A stretch of DNA of 64,000 nucleotides from the NCBI RefSeq assembly GCF_030813005.1, contig NZ_JAUSTU010000006.1, positions 143,402-207,401 of the forward strand, written 5' to 3'. The position numbers were made by a program, and so were the translations under genes. Below, piece by piece: positions 35,980-44,656 of this stretch. The notes under the pieces are model-generated. The model made no database searches. It had not been told where the DNA came from and worked only from the letters and a program-made list of their open reading frames with translations. Position 1 is the stretch's first letter; each line of letters opens with the position of its first letter. The DNA comes from Robertmurraya andreesenii (GTDB taxonomy: Bacteria > Bacillota > Bacilli > Bacillales > Cytobacillaceae).

Positions 35980-36007
35980 TTGTATTTTACAATATTTCCA
36001 TTATAAT
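35980..36007 (+). promoter_or_regulatory. Promoter of the diguanylate cyclase gene
   Basis: TTGTAT (35980-35985), 16-base spacer, perfect TATAAT (36002-36007), 37 bases before the start codon. The rest of the gap 35698-36043 is AT-rich and must also hold the leftward promoter of the partner-switching operon, which I could not place. Confidence 0.55.
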
Positions 36008-36043
36008 AAAGGTGGAAATAATTCTGAAAAGAGGTTACTGCCT

Positions 36044-37105
36044 ATGATTCAATCCATCTTATCAAATTTGGCCATCATATTATTGGGTCATTTAACAATG
36101 AGCACACTCATGAGCTTCCGGGAACATTTTTCTAAGAGGCAGATTAGTTTGTGTATTATTCTACTCTTTTCAGGGGTAATTATTGCAATGTTTTATTTGC
36201 CAATTCAATTTGGATCCTACAGACTGGATTTAAGGCTGATTCCACTCATATTCTTGGCGCTGCTCAGAGGCTGGAAAATAACGCTCCCTGTCCTTACTAT
36301 TGTCAGCTTTTGGCGCTTTTTCATGGGAGGAGATGGGGCCATTCCAGGAATAATATTCGGTATGATTCTACCGACCTTGTTTACCTTGTCATTTTATAAA
36401 CCCGACAAAGCCCGCAGCCATTTGATAGGCAGAATGATCCTTATATCAGTATGTTGGTTTATTTCTGATTTCCCTATTATATTTATCCTTCCTAACGGAT
36501 TGGAAATATTTATGGATATTTTCTGGATAAGGTATCTATCATTTCTTGGTACAGCTGTCATTTTTTATCTTTTTATTCTCCTAGAACATAAGCGCGAGGC
36601 TTTAAAGCAGCAATTGGAATTCCTTGCTTGCCACGATCCTCTTACAAAACTACTAAATAAAAATAAATTCACACAATTAGTTGAGGAAAGTTTGTTGGAA
36701 GTAAATAAAACACATTCCATTTCCATGATCGATATTGATCATTTCAAGCAGTTGAACGATAAATATGGTCATATAGCTGGAGATCAAGTATTGATGATGT
36801 TGGCGAGGATATTCAAGAAGTATGAAAATGAAAATATAAAAATTGCCAGGTATGGTGGCGAGGAATTTATTCTGTACCAAAGGACGGCTTGTTTTGAAGA
36901 AGCAAAAAAGCTGATTGAGGAAATTCAGAATGAGATTCGGACTACTTTATTCAAAATAGATAAAAATCAATCTATAAAGGTCTCTGTATCAATTGGGCTA
37001 GCTGAAATAGAAAAAAACACTAAGCTTGAAGAAGCAATCAAATTGGCGGACAGAAATTTATACAAAGCAAAAGAAAATGGGAGAAATCAGTTGGTAGTCT
37101 TATAA
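36044..37105 (+). CDS. Membrane diguanylate cyclase (5TM-5TMR_LYT sensor, GGDEF)
   Basis: A 353-residue protein. Six hydrophobic segments in the first 190 residues form a 5TM-5TMR_LYT-like sensor, followed by a GGDEF domain (about 195-353). The active site is GGEEF at 271-275, an accepted functional variant, and the DHFKQLND metal and substrate region is intact, so it should make cyclic di-GMP. The inhibitory I-site (RxxD before the active site) is absent; that position reads ENEN. Such a protein would not be feedback-inhibited through this site. It is divergent from the partner-switching operon. Confidence 0.92.
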   Translation: MIQSILSNLAIILLGHLTMSTLMSFREHFSKRQISLCIILLFSGVIIAMFYLPIQFGSYRLDLRLIPLIFLALLRGWKITLPVLTIVSFWRFFMGGDGAIPGIIFGMILPTLFTLSFYKPDKARSHLIGRMILISVCWFISDFPIIFILPNGLEIFMDIFWIRYLSFLGTAVIFYLFILLEHKREALKQQLEFLACHDPLTKLLNKNKFTQLVEESLLEVNKTHSISMIDIDHFKQLNDKYGHIAGDQVLMMLARIFKKYENENIKIARYGGEEFILYQRTACFEEAKKLIEEIQNEIRTTLFKIDKNQSIKVSVSIGLAEIEKNTKLEEAIKLADRNLYKAKENGRNQLVVL

Positions 37106-37157
37106 ACTAGTGGTCTTTACTTTTTTATCATAAATTAGATATATTTAGCAGTTTTTG

Positions 37158-37322
37158 TTGATTTTTGTAATTTATTAACTATAATAAACTTAAATATAGT
37201 AAATGACATTTTAATACATAGAATTATGGAAGCGATGAAGAATCATTTGTATGTGGGCACTTGGATGATTTGGAGCAAGTAGTGCAACCGACCCTAGTAT
37301 GTTACGGGTCGGTTTTTTTTTC
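37158..37322 (+). other. Candidate short transcript with promoter and strong terminator
   Basis: TTGATT (37158-37163), 16-base spacer and TATAAT (37180-37185) predict a start near 37192. A strong terminator follows: AACCGACCC (37286-37294) with GGGTCGGTT (37306-37314) and a long T-run. The roughly 130-base RNA would be a small RNA or the attenuated leader of the oxygen receptor gene that starts at 37415. An 18-codon ORF (37226-37282) ends just before the stem but has no clear ribosome binding site. This accounts for most of the gap 37106-37414. Confidence 0.45.
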
Positions 37323-37414
37323 TAACTTTTTTGATAAGGATGCCGATAATTTTTTACAAAGATTGAAGAATTATAAAAATAAAAATAAAACTTAATTATT
37401 GCGGAGGGAAGTTA

Positions 37415-39145
37415 ATGAACATTTTTGTAAAAAAAGCTAAACCATGGAATGAATATTTGAATTTTTCGGGTAAAACAGATATTTCCCAAGTCGGGGAAAG
37501 AGTCAAAGAACGATTGAAATTTTTCGGTATTGATCAAGATTCATTGGCATATGTCAAAGAGGCTGCTATCATTCTAGCTCCTTTTAAAGAGGAATTGATT
37601 AATCACTTCTATGAAAATATCCAATCGGTGGAACAGCTTCAAAAAATCATCCTTCAACACTCGACCTTTGAAAAATTAAAGAAGACAATGGAAAAATACT
37701 TGCATCAATTCTTGAGTGCGGAAGTCAATTATGAATATATATCCACAAGACTTAATATTGGGCAGGTACATAGTAGAATCAACTTGACTGCAGAACACTT
37801 TATATCTGCTCATCACTTAATGATTCAACTAATGACCTCAATATTAATGGAAAAATCACATCAAAATCCTGATAGAATGATGAAAACGGTTCTTGCGGTT
37901 CAAAAGCTTGCTGCATTTGACCAGCAGCTTATTGTAGAAAAATATATGGAAGAAACCTTTAAATCCTTTCTTTTTTCTGTTTCAGACATGCTCAGTGAGA
38001 CAACAGGCATTGACACGACAAAGCAGCTTATTACAAGCATGGAAAAACAGCTCGATGAAACGTATAGTGTGACAGCAGCAACAGAAGAAATGAGCTCATC
38101 AATTCAAGAAGTTGCTAACTATGCTACAAAGGTAGCCGAAGGAACCGATGAGGCTGTTCAGTCAGCAGAAGATAGTAAACGAGTGGTAGATGAGGCGCTA
38201 CATGGTATACAGATGGTGGGTCATGTTTATGAAGAGGTCGTAACAAAGGTGGGACAGCTTAGTCAGGAAATTAAACATACCCAGGATGTAGTCAAGATGA
38301 TAAGAGAAATAGCGGATCAAACGAACCTGCTTGCCTTAAATGCTAGTATCGAAGCAGCTAGGGCTGGTGAACATGGGCGTGGTTTTTCTGTCGTAGCTGC
38401 AGAAGTTCGAAAATTATCTGAGCATACGAAGGAGCAAATAATTAAAATCACTTCTAATATGGACTCTTTGCAGCAAGTATCAGTGCAGCTTATACAACAA
38501 ATTCGGGATACAGGGAATTTAGTTGAACAAAGTGTTACAGGAGCTGAGTACGCTGGAGATGCATTAATGAGAATTGTGTCAATGATGAAAGAGATTAGTG
38601 AATCAACTGCACAAATAGCTGCGATGAGTGAAGAGCAGACAGCTACGGTTGTGGATATTGCAGAGCGAAATAGCATTATTAATGAATACAGTGTTCACTC
38701 TCAAAAAATTGCAAAACAGACAGCAGAAACAGTTTTTGAATTGAGTAGTCAATTGGATGATTATCGCAAATCGTTCTTTAATATTAACGTTAAACTTAGT
38801 GCTAAAGATATTGTTAGAGTGGCTAAAACAGATCATCTACTCTGGAAGTGGAAAGTATATAATATGATGCTAGGAGTTGTATCTATTGGGGCACAAGAGG
38901 TAACATCACATGATATGTGCAGGTTAGGGAAGTGGTATTATGGTGATTTGCCTGCTCATGTGAAAAGTAAGGATGCCTTTAAACAATTAGAGGAGCCTCA
39001 CAAAGAAGTCCACCAATATGCCAAACTAGCAGTTGAGTGTTATACAAAAAGTGATTCAGCTGGTGTTGAAAAAGCCTTTGAGCAGCTTGAAAGAGCTTCA
39101 AACCAAGTTATTGAATTGTTAACTCGTTTAGAAGCGGAACTATAA
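37415..39145 (+). CDS. Globin-coupled chemoreceptor with C-terminal CZB domain (HemAT-like)
   Basis: A 576-residue soluble receptor. The N-terminal globin domain (about 1-180) resembles HemAT, with the proximal heme histidine at H119 (IGQVHSRINL) and the distal region around NHFYENI. A methyl-accepting signalling domain (about 200-445) has the tip EIADQTNLLALNASIEAARA. The last ~130 residues form a chemoreceptor zinc-binding (CZB) domain: DHLLWKWKVYNMMLG, SHDMCRLGKWYYG and PHKEVHQYAK supply the conserved His-Cys-His-His set. B. subtilis HemAT (432 residues) lacks a CZB domain. Oxygen sensing plus zinc or oxidant (HOCl-type) sensing is inferred. GCGGAGGG precedes the ATG. Confidence 0.93.
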   Translation: MNIFVKKAKPWNEYLNFSGKTDISQVGERVKERLKFFGIDQDSLAYVKEAAIILAPFKEELINHFYENIQSVEQLQKIILQHSTFEKLKKTMEKYLHQFLSAEVNYEYISTRLNIGQVHSRINLTAEHFISAHHLMIQLMTSILMEKSHQNPDRMMKTVLAVQKLAAFDQQLIVEKYMEETFKSFLFSVSDMLSETTGIDTTKQLITSMEKQLDETYSVTAATEEMSSSIQEVANYATKVAEGTDEAVQSAEDSKRVVDEALHGIQMVGHVYEEVVTKVGQLSQEIKHTQDVVKMIREIADQTNLLALNASIEAARAGEHGRGFSVVAAEVRKLSEHTKEQIIKITSNMDSLQQVSVQLIQQIRDTGNLVEQSVTGAEYAGDALMRIVSMMKEISESTAQIAAMSEEQTATVVDIAERNSIINEYSVHSQKIAKQTAETVFELSSQLDDYRKSFFNINVKLSAKDIVRVAKTDHLLWKWKVYNMMLGVVSIGAQEVTSHDMCRLGKWYYGDLPAHVKSKDAFKQLEEPHKEVHQYAKLAVECYTKSDSAGVEKAFEQLERASNQVIELLTRLEAEL

Positions 39146-39185
39146 GAGGTTAACCAGTTTTTCAGATTAAACGAATAGGAAATTA

Positions 39186-39216
39186 AAAGGAATAGCTTAA
39201 TCGGCTATTCCTTTGT
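39186..39216 (+). terminator. Terminator of the globin-coupled receptor gene
   Basis: AAAGGAATAGC (39186-39196) pairs with GCTATTCCTTT (39204-39214), seven-base loop, T-rich 3' arm. Confidence 0.8.
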
Positions 39217-39347
39217 GTTTGCTCATATTAAATAACATCATTTTTTGATTGAAAAATAGAAGATTGCATTTAATTAGACGGATAATGGGAAAAAACTAAG
39301 GATATGTGTATTCTAAAACTGTGAGATTAGTCATTTATTTTTATCAC

Positions 39348-39390
39348 TAGTTATAATAAACTATAATTAGTTATAAATGGTTATAACTAA
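39348..39390. promoter_or_regulatory. Repeated TAGTTATAA motif overlapping the modA promoter
   Basis: TAGTTATAA occurs at 39348-39356 and 39368-39376, 20 bases apart. The second copy pairs with TTATAACTA at 39381-39389 to make a dyad with perfect 10-bp arms (39367-39376 and 39381-39390) around ATGG. Two TATAAT sequences (39352-39357, 39362-39367) lie within, so a protein bound here would cover the promoter. A molybdate-responsive regulator is the obvious guess. An FNR-like but imperfect TGTGA-N6-TCATT lies upstream at 39320-39335. Confidence 0.5.
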
Positions 39391-39416
39391 TTATATTCAT
39401 AAGGCAGAGGTGCAAA

Positions 39417-40232
39417 ATGAAAAAGTGGTTTAAATTCGTTGGTATTCTCTTATTTGTACTTATGTTTGCGGTAGCGTGTTCGAATAATGAGAATACAGAT
39501 CAATCTTCAGACAAGCAGGAACCAAAAAAAGAAAGTAAGGAGAAGGTGGAATTAACGATTTCTGCAGCAGCAAGTTTGAAAGATGCAATGGATGTGATCG
39601 GGCAGACATATCGAGAAAAACATCCTGAAGTAACTTTGAAATTCAACTTTGGAGCCTCCGGTTCTTTGCAGCAGCAAATCTCTCAAGGAGCGCCAGTTGA
39701 TTTATTTTTCTCAGCAGCAGAAGATAAGTTTGATTTATTGGTAGAGGAAGGGAATATTGCAAAGGAAGATGGATTGGATCTGCTTGGAAATGAACTTGTA
39801 TTAGTTGTTCCAAAGGGGGATCAATCGATTAAAGGTTTTGAAGATCTTACAAAAGAAGAGGTAGGCAAAATTTCAATCGGGACTCCTGAATCAGTGCCTG
39901 CAGGAAAATACGCAAAAGAATCTCTTGAAAAGATGGATATATGGAAAGATGTTGAATCAAAAGTAGTTTACGCAAAGGATGTTCGTCAGGTTTTATCTTA
40001 TGTTGAAACTGGTAATGTGGCCGCTGGAATTGTTTACAAAACCGATGCATTGGTTTCTGACAAAATTGAAATTGTTGCGTCAGCCGATCCGGCAACACAT
40101 ACTCCAATTATTTATCCACTTGGGATCATTAAAGATTCAAAACATTACGAAGCAGCAAAAGAATTTTATGAGTATTTACAAAGTGATGCTGCTCTAAAGG
40201 TATTTGAGGAATATGGATTTACTACTAAATAA
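39417..40232 (+). CDS. modA: Molybdate ABC transporter substrate-binding lipoprotein ModA
   Basis: A 271-residue ModA. A lipoprotein signal peptide ends at C21 (FAVAC), then a charged linker, then the mature domain beginning ELTISAAASLKDAMDVIG, whose serines bind the oxyanion. FGASGSLQQQISQGAPVDLFFSA and the late YPLGIIKDS segment are typical of the family. It captures molybdate (or tungstate) at the cell surface. It overlaps modB by 20 bases. Molybdate supply would serve the two molybdopterin enzymes encoded 15-24 kb upstream. Confidence 0.95.
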   Translation: MKKWFKFVGILLFVLMFAVACSNNENTDQSSDKQEPKKESKEKVELTISAAASLKDAMDVIGQTYREKHPEVTLKFNFGASGSLQQQISQGAPVDLFFSAAEDKFDLLVEEGNIAKEDGLDLLGNELVLVVPKGDQSIKGFEDLTKEEVGKISIGTPESVPAGKYAKESLEKMDIWKDVESKVVYAKDVRQVLSYVETGNVAAGIVYKTDALVSDKIEIVASADPATHTPIIYPLGIIKDSKHYEAAKEFYEYLQSDAALKVFEEYGFTTK

Positions 40233-40893
40233 AGAATTCATGCAAGAATTCTTAAGTCCAATTTGGCTATCAATAAAGGTAGCTACGATATCGGGTATTA
40301 TCGTTATTTTCATTGGAGCGTTGATAGGAAGAATTTTCGCTAGAAGAACTTTTAGAGGGAAAGCCGTTTTGGAGACCATTCTCATGCTCCCGATGGTTCT
40401 CCCACCTACAGTTGTTGGATTTTTTCTTATTGTCGTCTTTGGGAAGAATAGCTTGGCAGGACAGGCAATCGAATGGATCTTTAGGCAGCCCATCATTTTT
40501 ACATGGTGGGCAGCTGTCATTGCTTCCATCGTTGTAGCATTTCCACTTATGTATCAATCCGCAAAATCGGGATTTGAGGGGGTTAACCGTGACATAGAGG
40601 ACGCAGCTCGGGTAGATGGAGCAAGTGAATGGAGAATTTTTTTATTTATTTCTATTCCGTTAGCTTCAAAAGCCCTTATTTCTGGAAGTATATTAAGCAT
40701 AGCACGGGCCTTGGGTGAATTTGGAGCTACTCTGATGTTCGCAGGTAATATTCCGGGAGAAACACAAACGATTCCTACAGCCATTTATATAGCCATTGAT
40801 TCTGGTAATATGAAAATGGCATGGATGTGGGTCATTTCCATTGTCCTTCTATCCTTTTTCATGTTGCTGATTGTCCGGATAAAAAAAGAGTGA
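40213..40893 (+). CDS. modB: Molybdate ABC transporter permease ModB
   Basis: A 226-residue ModB with five or six membrane segments. The EAA loop reads DIEDAARVDGASEWRIFLFI (about residues 123-142), and RALGEFGATLMFAGNIPGETQT is the family's C-terminal signature region. ATG at 40213 lies inside the modA end, with GAGGA just before it; ATG at 40240 is an alternative. No modC ATPase follows: the next gene is a YitT-type membrane protein. The ATPase must be shared or encoded elsewhere, as appears to be the case for the B. subtilis yvgL-yvgM pair. Confidence 0.93.
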   Translation: MDLLLNKEFMQEFLSPIWLSIKVATISGIIVIFIGALIGRIFARRTFRGKAVLETILMLPMVLPPTVVGFFLIVVFGKNSLAGQAIEWIFRQPIIFTWWAAVIASIVVAFPLMYQSAKSGFEGVNRDIEDAARVDGASEWRIFLFISIPLASKALISGSILSIARALGEFGATLMFAGNIPGETQTIPTAIYIAIDSGNMKMAWMWVISIVLLSFFMLLIVRIKKE

Positions 40894-40989
40894 TGCAACT
40901 AAGAGAGAATTCAGAAGTGAATTCATATTCTCTTTTCATCATTCATAAAATGGACAAGGGGAGAAGCCTGGTTGGGAGGGAAACAAGAA

Positions 40990-41610
40990 ATGTATAAAAC
41001 ATTATTAATTTATTGCTCGCTATTTTTAGGAGCATCTCTACAAGGAATGGCGATGTCCATCTTCTTGTTTCCCCATTCCATTCCATCGGGTGGTGCGGCT
41101 GGCTTGGCCATCTTAGCGAATCATTGGTTTCAACTGCCTTTAGGCTTTTCTTTATGGTTAGCTAATATTGTTTTCCTTGTATTTGCTTTGAAATATTTTG
41201 GCTACACATGGACATTTCGAACGATTCTAGCTGTGGCGACAACCTCCACTACTGTCACGATCCTATCTTCGTATTTTCTCCCAATCCCACATTGGCATAT
41301 CATACTGGATATTTTAGGAGGTAGTATTTTTTTTGGTATTGGCGTAGGCATCCTCATTCGTGCAGGGGCATCCAGTGGGGGAATGGTTATTCCCGCCTTG
41401 ATGATTGCCTCCTACAAGAAGTGGAGTCCAGGTAAGGTGATGATGGGGATTAACCTGCTGATCTTTTTATTAACCGCCCTCGTCATTGATTATAAAATTG
41501 TTATCTTCGCGATTATCTGTCAATTTATCTCGACCAATATTATTGACTTTATTTATAATCTTAAAATTTATCCAGGAGGCATTTTGATCCCGAGTTGGAG
41601 GAAGAAATAA
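40990..41610 (+). CDS. YitT-family (UPF0750-like) membrane protein, short form
   Basis: A 206-residue membrane protein with five or six hydrophobic segments and the family motifs FLFPHSIPSGGAAGLAI and GASSGGMVIPAL. GGGAGGG lies nine bases before ATG at 40990; a TTG at 40972 falls inside that site. The usual C-terminal DUF2179 domain of the longer YitT proteins is absent, so it belongs to the short forms such as YitE. The function of the family is not established. Confidence 0.82.
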   Translation: MYKTLLIYCSLFLGASLQGMAMSIFLFPHSIPSGGAAGLAILANHWFQLPLGFSLWLANIVFLVFALKYFGYTWTFRTILAVATTSTTVTILSSYFLPIPHWHIILDILGGSIFFGIGVGILIRAGASSGGMVIPALMIASYKKWSPGKVMMGINLLIFLLTALVIDYKIVIFAIICQFISTNIIDFIYNLKIYPGGILIPSWRKK

Positions 41611-41643
41611 AAGAAGATCCTTATGCTTTAAAGGATCTTCTTT
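41611..41643 (+). terminator. Terminator after the YitT-type gene
   Basis: AAGAAGATCCTT (41611-41622) pairs with AAGGATCTTCTT (41631-41642), eight-base loop, T-rich end. Confidence 0.8.
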
Positions 41644-41686
41644 GCTTTTGAGCTGGGAGAGAACTTTCATTCTATTTTTATTCCAA

Positions 41687-42040
41687 TTAAACGGGAGGGT
41701 TATATTCTACATCAACTTTATCTTTTTCTTGGAAAGGTGAAAGCATAAAAGCAGCTTTAAAGTCGGTTTCGCCCTTGTTGACTAAATAATGAACCTTTTT
41801 TGGTTCTACATGGATAAAATCTCCTTTTTTGCACTGGAAAATTTCACTATCTATATGAATCTCTAACTCTCCTTCGAGAATAAAGAAGTTTTCCTCCATA
41901 ATATTGTGATAGTGAGCTTGGAAATCCTGCCCAGGTTTTAAAACAACAATACCAAAATTCATTCTTGGTCCTCTTAATAAATATTTTGGACCACTGTCTC
42001 CAAATCTATATTCTCTATCATTCTCGTTAACGATTGTCAT
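41687..42040 (-). CDS. Small cupin protein of the lsrK operon
   Basis: A 117-residue single-domain cupin. Motif 1 is visible as AHYHNIMEENFFILEGELEI (His and Glu metal ligands) and motif 2 as GDFIHVEPKKVHYLVN. GGAG lies eight bases before ATG at 42040; a GTG at 42049 falls inside that site. It is last in the leftward lsrR-lsrK operon. In enteric bacteria, the equivalent extra gene is lsrG, a monooxygenase-fold isomerase of phospho-AI-2; none is seen here. An isomerase or stabilising role on phospho-AI-2 is therefore a fair guess, but only from context. Confidence 0.82.
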   Translation of the reverse strand: MTIVNENDREYRFGDSGPKYLLRGPRMNFGIVVLKPGQDFQAHYHNIMEENFFILEGELEIHIDSEIFQCKKGDFIHVEPKKVHYLVNKGETDFKAAFMLSPFQEKDKVDVEYNPPV

Positions 42041-42062
42041 TGTAATCACTCCATCTAGTATT

Positions 42063-43628
42063 CTATTTAATTCCCGGTGCTATCCACATATGTTCTGTCA
42101 AGTCATTGTCAGCTAGTTCTAATTGCTTTTTGTAAATTTCTTTCCATTTTTTGTACAGCTCTTCGTAAACTGCATTATTCTCTTTAATCGGATAATACGT
42201 TTTTTCAAATTGAATGACTTTTGCAATCGCATCATCAAAGTTATTGTAAACATTTGCACCTACTCCAGCACAAATGGCAGCTCCAAGAGCAGTAGACTCT
42301 CTAACTACCGGTACCCTTAATGGCTTGTTCAGTACATCGGAAACGATTTGGCACCATAATTCGCTTTTAGATGCACCACCAGCAAAAACAATTGATTCAG
42401 GAGAAGTGTTTGTAATATCATTGACTAACTCAATGTTTCCTTTTGTGACAAATGCGGCATTCTCCATAATGGCGCGATAAAAGCTCACTTTATTAAATTT
42501 CTCTGAGTCCAGTTGGAAATTAAGGAAGCTTGGGGCTGCATGCTTCCAAGACTTATAGTTCATGACATCGGAAAATGTAGCTAGCATGCCATAGCTACCA
42601 GGAGGTACATCGCGAGCCCGCTTTTCCATTTGAACATAAACACTTTCGCCTGTTTCCTTTTGAAAATGTTTTTCAAACTCACAGAAGCTATCCCTAAACC
42701 ATCTCATGACGAGACCTGGGAAGAAGGCAATGGCCTCATACTGCCAAGTATTTGGGACGGCGTGGCAGTTGATTCTTACCCTGCATTCGTCATCGATTTG
42801 AACATTGTTTGTAGTATACTCATATTGCCAAAAACTCCCGCCAAATACTGCAGCATCTCCTTCGTTGATTACTCCAGCACCAATACAGCCTAGCTGTGCA
42901 TCCCCACCTCCAGCAACTACTAATGTTTCTGGACTTAATCCTGTAAGCGTTGACATTTCTTTAGTTACTTGACCAATTACTGTACCGCTTTCATGAACGA
43001 TTGGAAAAATGTCCTCTCTTAGATTTACATTCTTTGCAATGTTGGAATCCCATGTCCTTTTCTTAATATCAAAAAGGCCAGAAGTACAGCCGTTTGATGG
43101 TTCTACTGAAATTACATCAGACAAGCGGTAGGTAATCCAGTCGTTGAGCATCGTGACATACTTAATTTTATCGTATGTTTCAGGAAGATTATTTTTGACC
43201 CAGAGAATCCTTGGGATTGCCGCTAAAGAAAATGTTTGACCCGAAATTTTATAAAGATCAGATTCAATTGTATCGCTTATGTTATACAAATTAGAAACCT
43301 CATTATTGGACCGGGAATCAACGTTCGCACAGGCCCATAATTCTTTTCCTGTCTCGTCATATAGGACGATTGCTTCTCTCATACTCGTTGTAGAAATGGC
43401 TAGAATATCTTCTGGATTTACCCTGCTGTTTGTGATGGTTTCCTTGATTAAATTAGTAATGATTGCGATGTTTGTAACAATGTCAAAATCCATTGAACCT
43501 GGGTATCGAACGTCCTCTTTGTGTGTCCACTCGGATTGAGCGACATACAACTCCTTTCCGAGTGTGTTAAATAAAATGACTCTTACACTTCCAGTACCAG
43601 CATCAATGGCCATTAAGTATTTTTCCAT
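42063..43628 (-). CDS. lsrK: Autoinducer-2 kinase LsrK
   Basis: A 521-residue FGGY-family kinase that is very close to E. coli LsrK (530 residues) along its whole length: LMAIDAGTGSVRVILF at the N-terminus, SMREAIVLYDETGKELWACANVD, the VAGGGDAQLGCIGAGV substrate-site region and a C-terminal ending MWIAPGIK. It phosphorylates imported AI-2 (the DPD-derived signal) in the cytoplasm, and the product relieves LsrR repression. AAAGGGTGG precedes ATG at 43628; an upstream in-frame ATG at 43655 overlaps lsrR and has no site. It lies 26 bases after the lsrR stop. Confidence 0.96.
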   Translation of the reverse strand: MEKYLMAIDAGTGSVRVILFNTLGKELYVAQSEWTHKEDVRYPGSMDFDIVTNIAIITNLIKETITNSRVNPEDILAISTTSMREAIVLYDETGKELWACANVDSRSNNEVSNLYNISDTIESDLYKISGQTFSLAAIPRILWVKNNLPETYDKIKYVTMLNDWITYRLSDVISVEPSNGCTSGLFDIKKRTWDSNIAKNVNLREDIFPIVHESGTVIGQVTKEMSTLTGLSPETLVVAGGGDAQLGCIGAGVINEGDAAVFGGSFWQYEYTTNNVQIDDECRVRINCHAVPNTWQYEAIAFFPGLVMRWFRDSFCEFEKHFQKETGESVYVQMEKRARDVPPGSYGMLATFSDVMNYKSWKHAAPSFLNFQLDSEKFNKVSFYRAIMENAAFVTKGNIELVNDITNTSPESIVFAGGASKSELWCQIVSDVLNKPLRVPVVRESTALGAAICAGVGANVYNNFDDAIAKVIQFEKTYYPIKENNAVYEELYKKWKEIYKKQLELADNDLTEHMWIAPGIK

Positions 43629-43654
43629 GAATAACCACCCTTTCATTTGATTCA

Positions 43655-44581
43655 CTAAGATTCATCTGAAATTAGACTGTTGGCAACCAATTCATCCGTA
43701 ATTAGTACATCAATATATCCCCCTCTAAGTGCCCCTATGATGGCATCCTTTTTGTCAAGGCCCCCAGCAACCGCTACAACATGATTAAGTGATTTTAATA
43801 CATCAATTTCAGTGCTGATAAGCTTCTCGTGAAAATCCAAATCCAAGACATTGCCATTAATATCGTAAAATTGGCTTAACAAATCACCGACAGCGCCTCT
43901 AGTCTTCAATATTTCAAAATCATTCGTATTGAGGTATCCTTCTTTGATTAAAGTGGCCCTGTCATTCAATGCGCCAATTCCAATTACTGTGATATTAGAA
44001 TAAGGAACCATATCCAATATTTTTTTTACCGGTTTTTCCTCCAGAAGCTGGGCGGCGAGATTTTTTGAAGCTACAAGCAAAGGTGCAGGTACAATATAGT
44101 GATTATAATTTGGATTTGTATAGTAGTCAGACCTTGTATCAATTGCAGTTGGCATGTAGAATTTCACACCACCAGACAAAGAAACGAATGTTATTTTATA
44201 TTTTGTAGATATGCTCAAGTGTGCGAGCGTTTTCGAGACTGCTTCCCCATAGCCAATGCTGAGCATGGTGTCGCTTGTAATACGATCTTCAATATATTGA
44301 GCAGCAGCAATGGTAAGGCTCTCTACTTTTTCACTTGAGGTTGGAACAATATAAATATCCTTTAGATTGAACTTTTCTTTGATCTTATTTTGAATGTTAA
44401 TGTTATCCATTTCTTCTAGGTTAATTTTGAATTGGATAACATTATTCGTTTTTGCCTTCTCAAGATATTTAATTACCTTCATCCTGGAAAGGTTTAGCGA
44501 TTCAGAAATTTCATTTTGTGTTAAACCTTCAATATAATACTGCCATGCAATTTTTACGATTAAATCATTTTCATATCCCAT
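43655..44581 (-). CDS. lsrR: AI-2 responsive repressor LsrR (SorC/DeoR-like family)
   Basis: A 308-residue SorC-family regulator. The N-terminal helix-turn-helix region IAWQYYIEGLTQNEISESLN and LSRMKVIKYLEKA closely follows E. coli LsrR. The C-terminal sugar-phosphate-binding domain shows SIGYGEAVSKTL, LSGGVKFYMP, and GAVGDLLSQFYDINGNV. Phospho-AI-2 binding would release it from DNA. The gene is divergent from lsrACDBF, and candidate sites lie in the 361-base region between. Its promoter is a near-consensus element at 44657-44686. Confidence 0.95.
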   Translation of the reverse strand: MGYENDLIVKIAWQYYIEGLTQNEISESLNLSRMKVIKYLEKAKTNNVIQFKINLEEMDNINIQNKIKEKFNLKDIYIVPTSSEKVESLTIAAAQYIEDRITSDTMLSIGYGEAVSKTLAHLSISTKYKITFVSLSGGVKFYMPTAIDTRSDYYTNPNYNHYIVPAPLLVASKNLAAQLLEEKPVKKILDMVPYSNITVIGIGALNDRATLIKEGYLNTNDFEILKTRGAVGDLLSQFYDINGNVLDLDFHEKLISTEIDVLKSLNHVVAVAGGLDKKDAIIGALRGGYIDVLITDELVANSLISDES

Positions 44582-44624
44582 TTTTTTATCACTCTTTTAA
44601 ATTTATTTAGTTAAACAAAATATA

Positions 44625-44652
44625 TTAGCATAAACAATTGTTTCGTTAGCAT
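44625..44652. promoter_or_regulatory. Candidate LsrR operator at the lsrR transcription start
   Basis: The perfect palindrome AAACAATTGTTT (44632-44643) is framed by two direct TTAGCAT repeats (44625-44631 and 44646-44652), 21 bases apart. It covers the first ~25 transcribed bases of lsrR. A related sequence AACAATCG followed by GTTA lies at 44798-44813 before the lsrA promoter. Both are proposed LsrR sites; no binding data are available here. Confidence 0.5.
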
Positions 44653-44656
44653 CTTC

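Noticed and set aside
37226..37282. 18-codon leader peptide gene
   Set aside because: No clear ribosome binding site; mentioned only as part of the putative short transcript.
39320..39335. FNR box before modA
   Set aside because: TGTGA-N6-TCATT matches only 8 of 10 positions and its distance to either -10 element does not fit class II activation.
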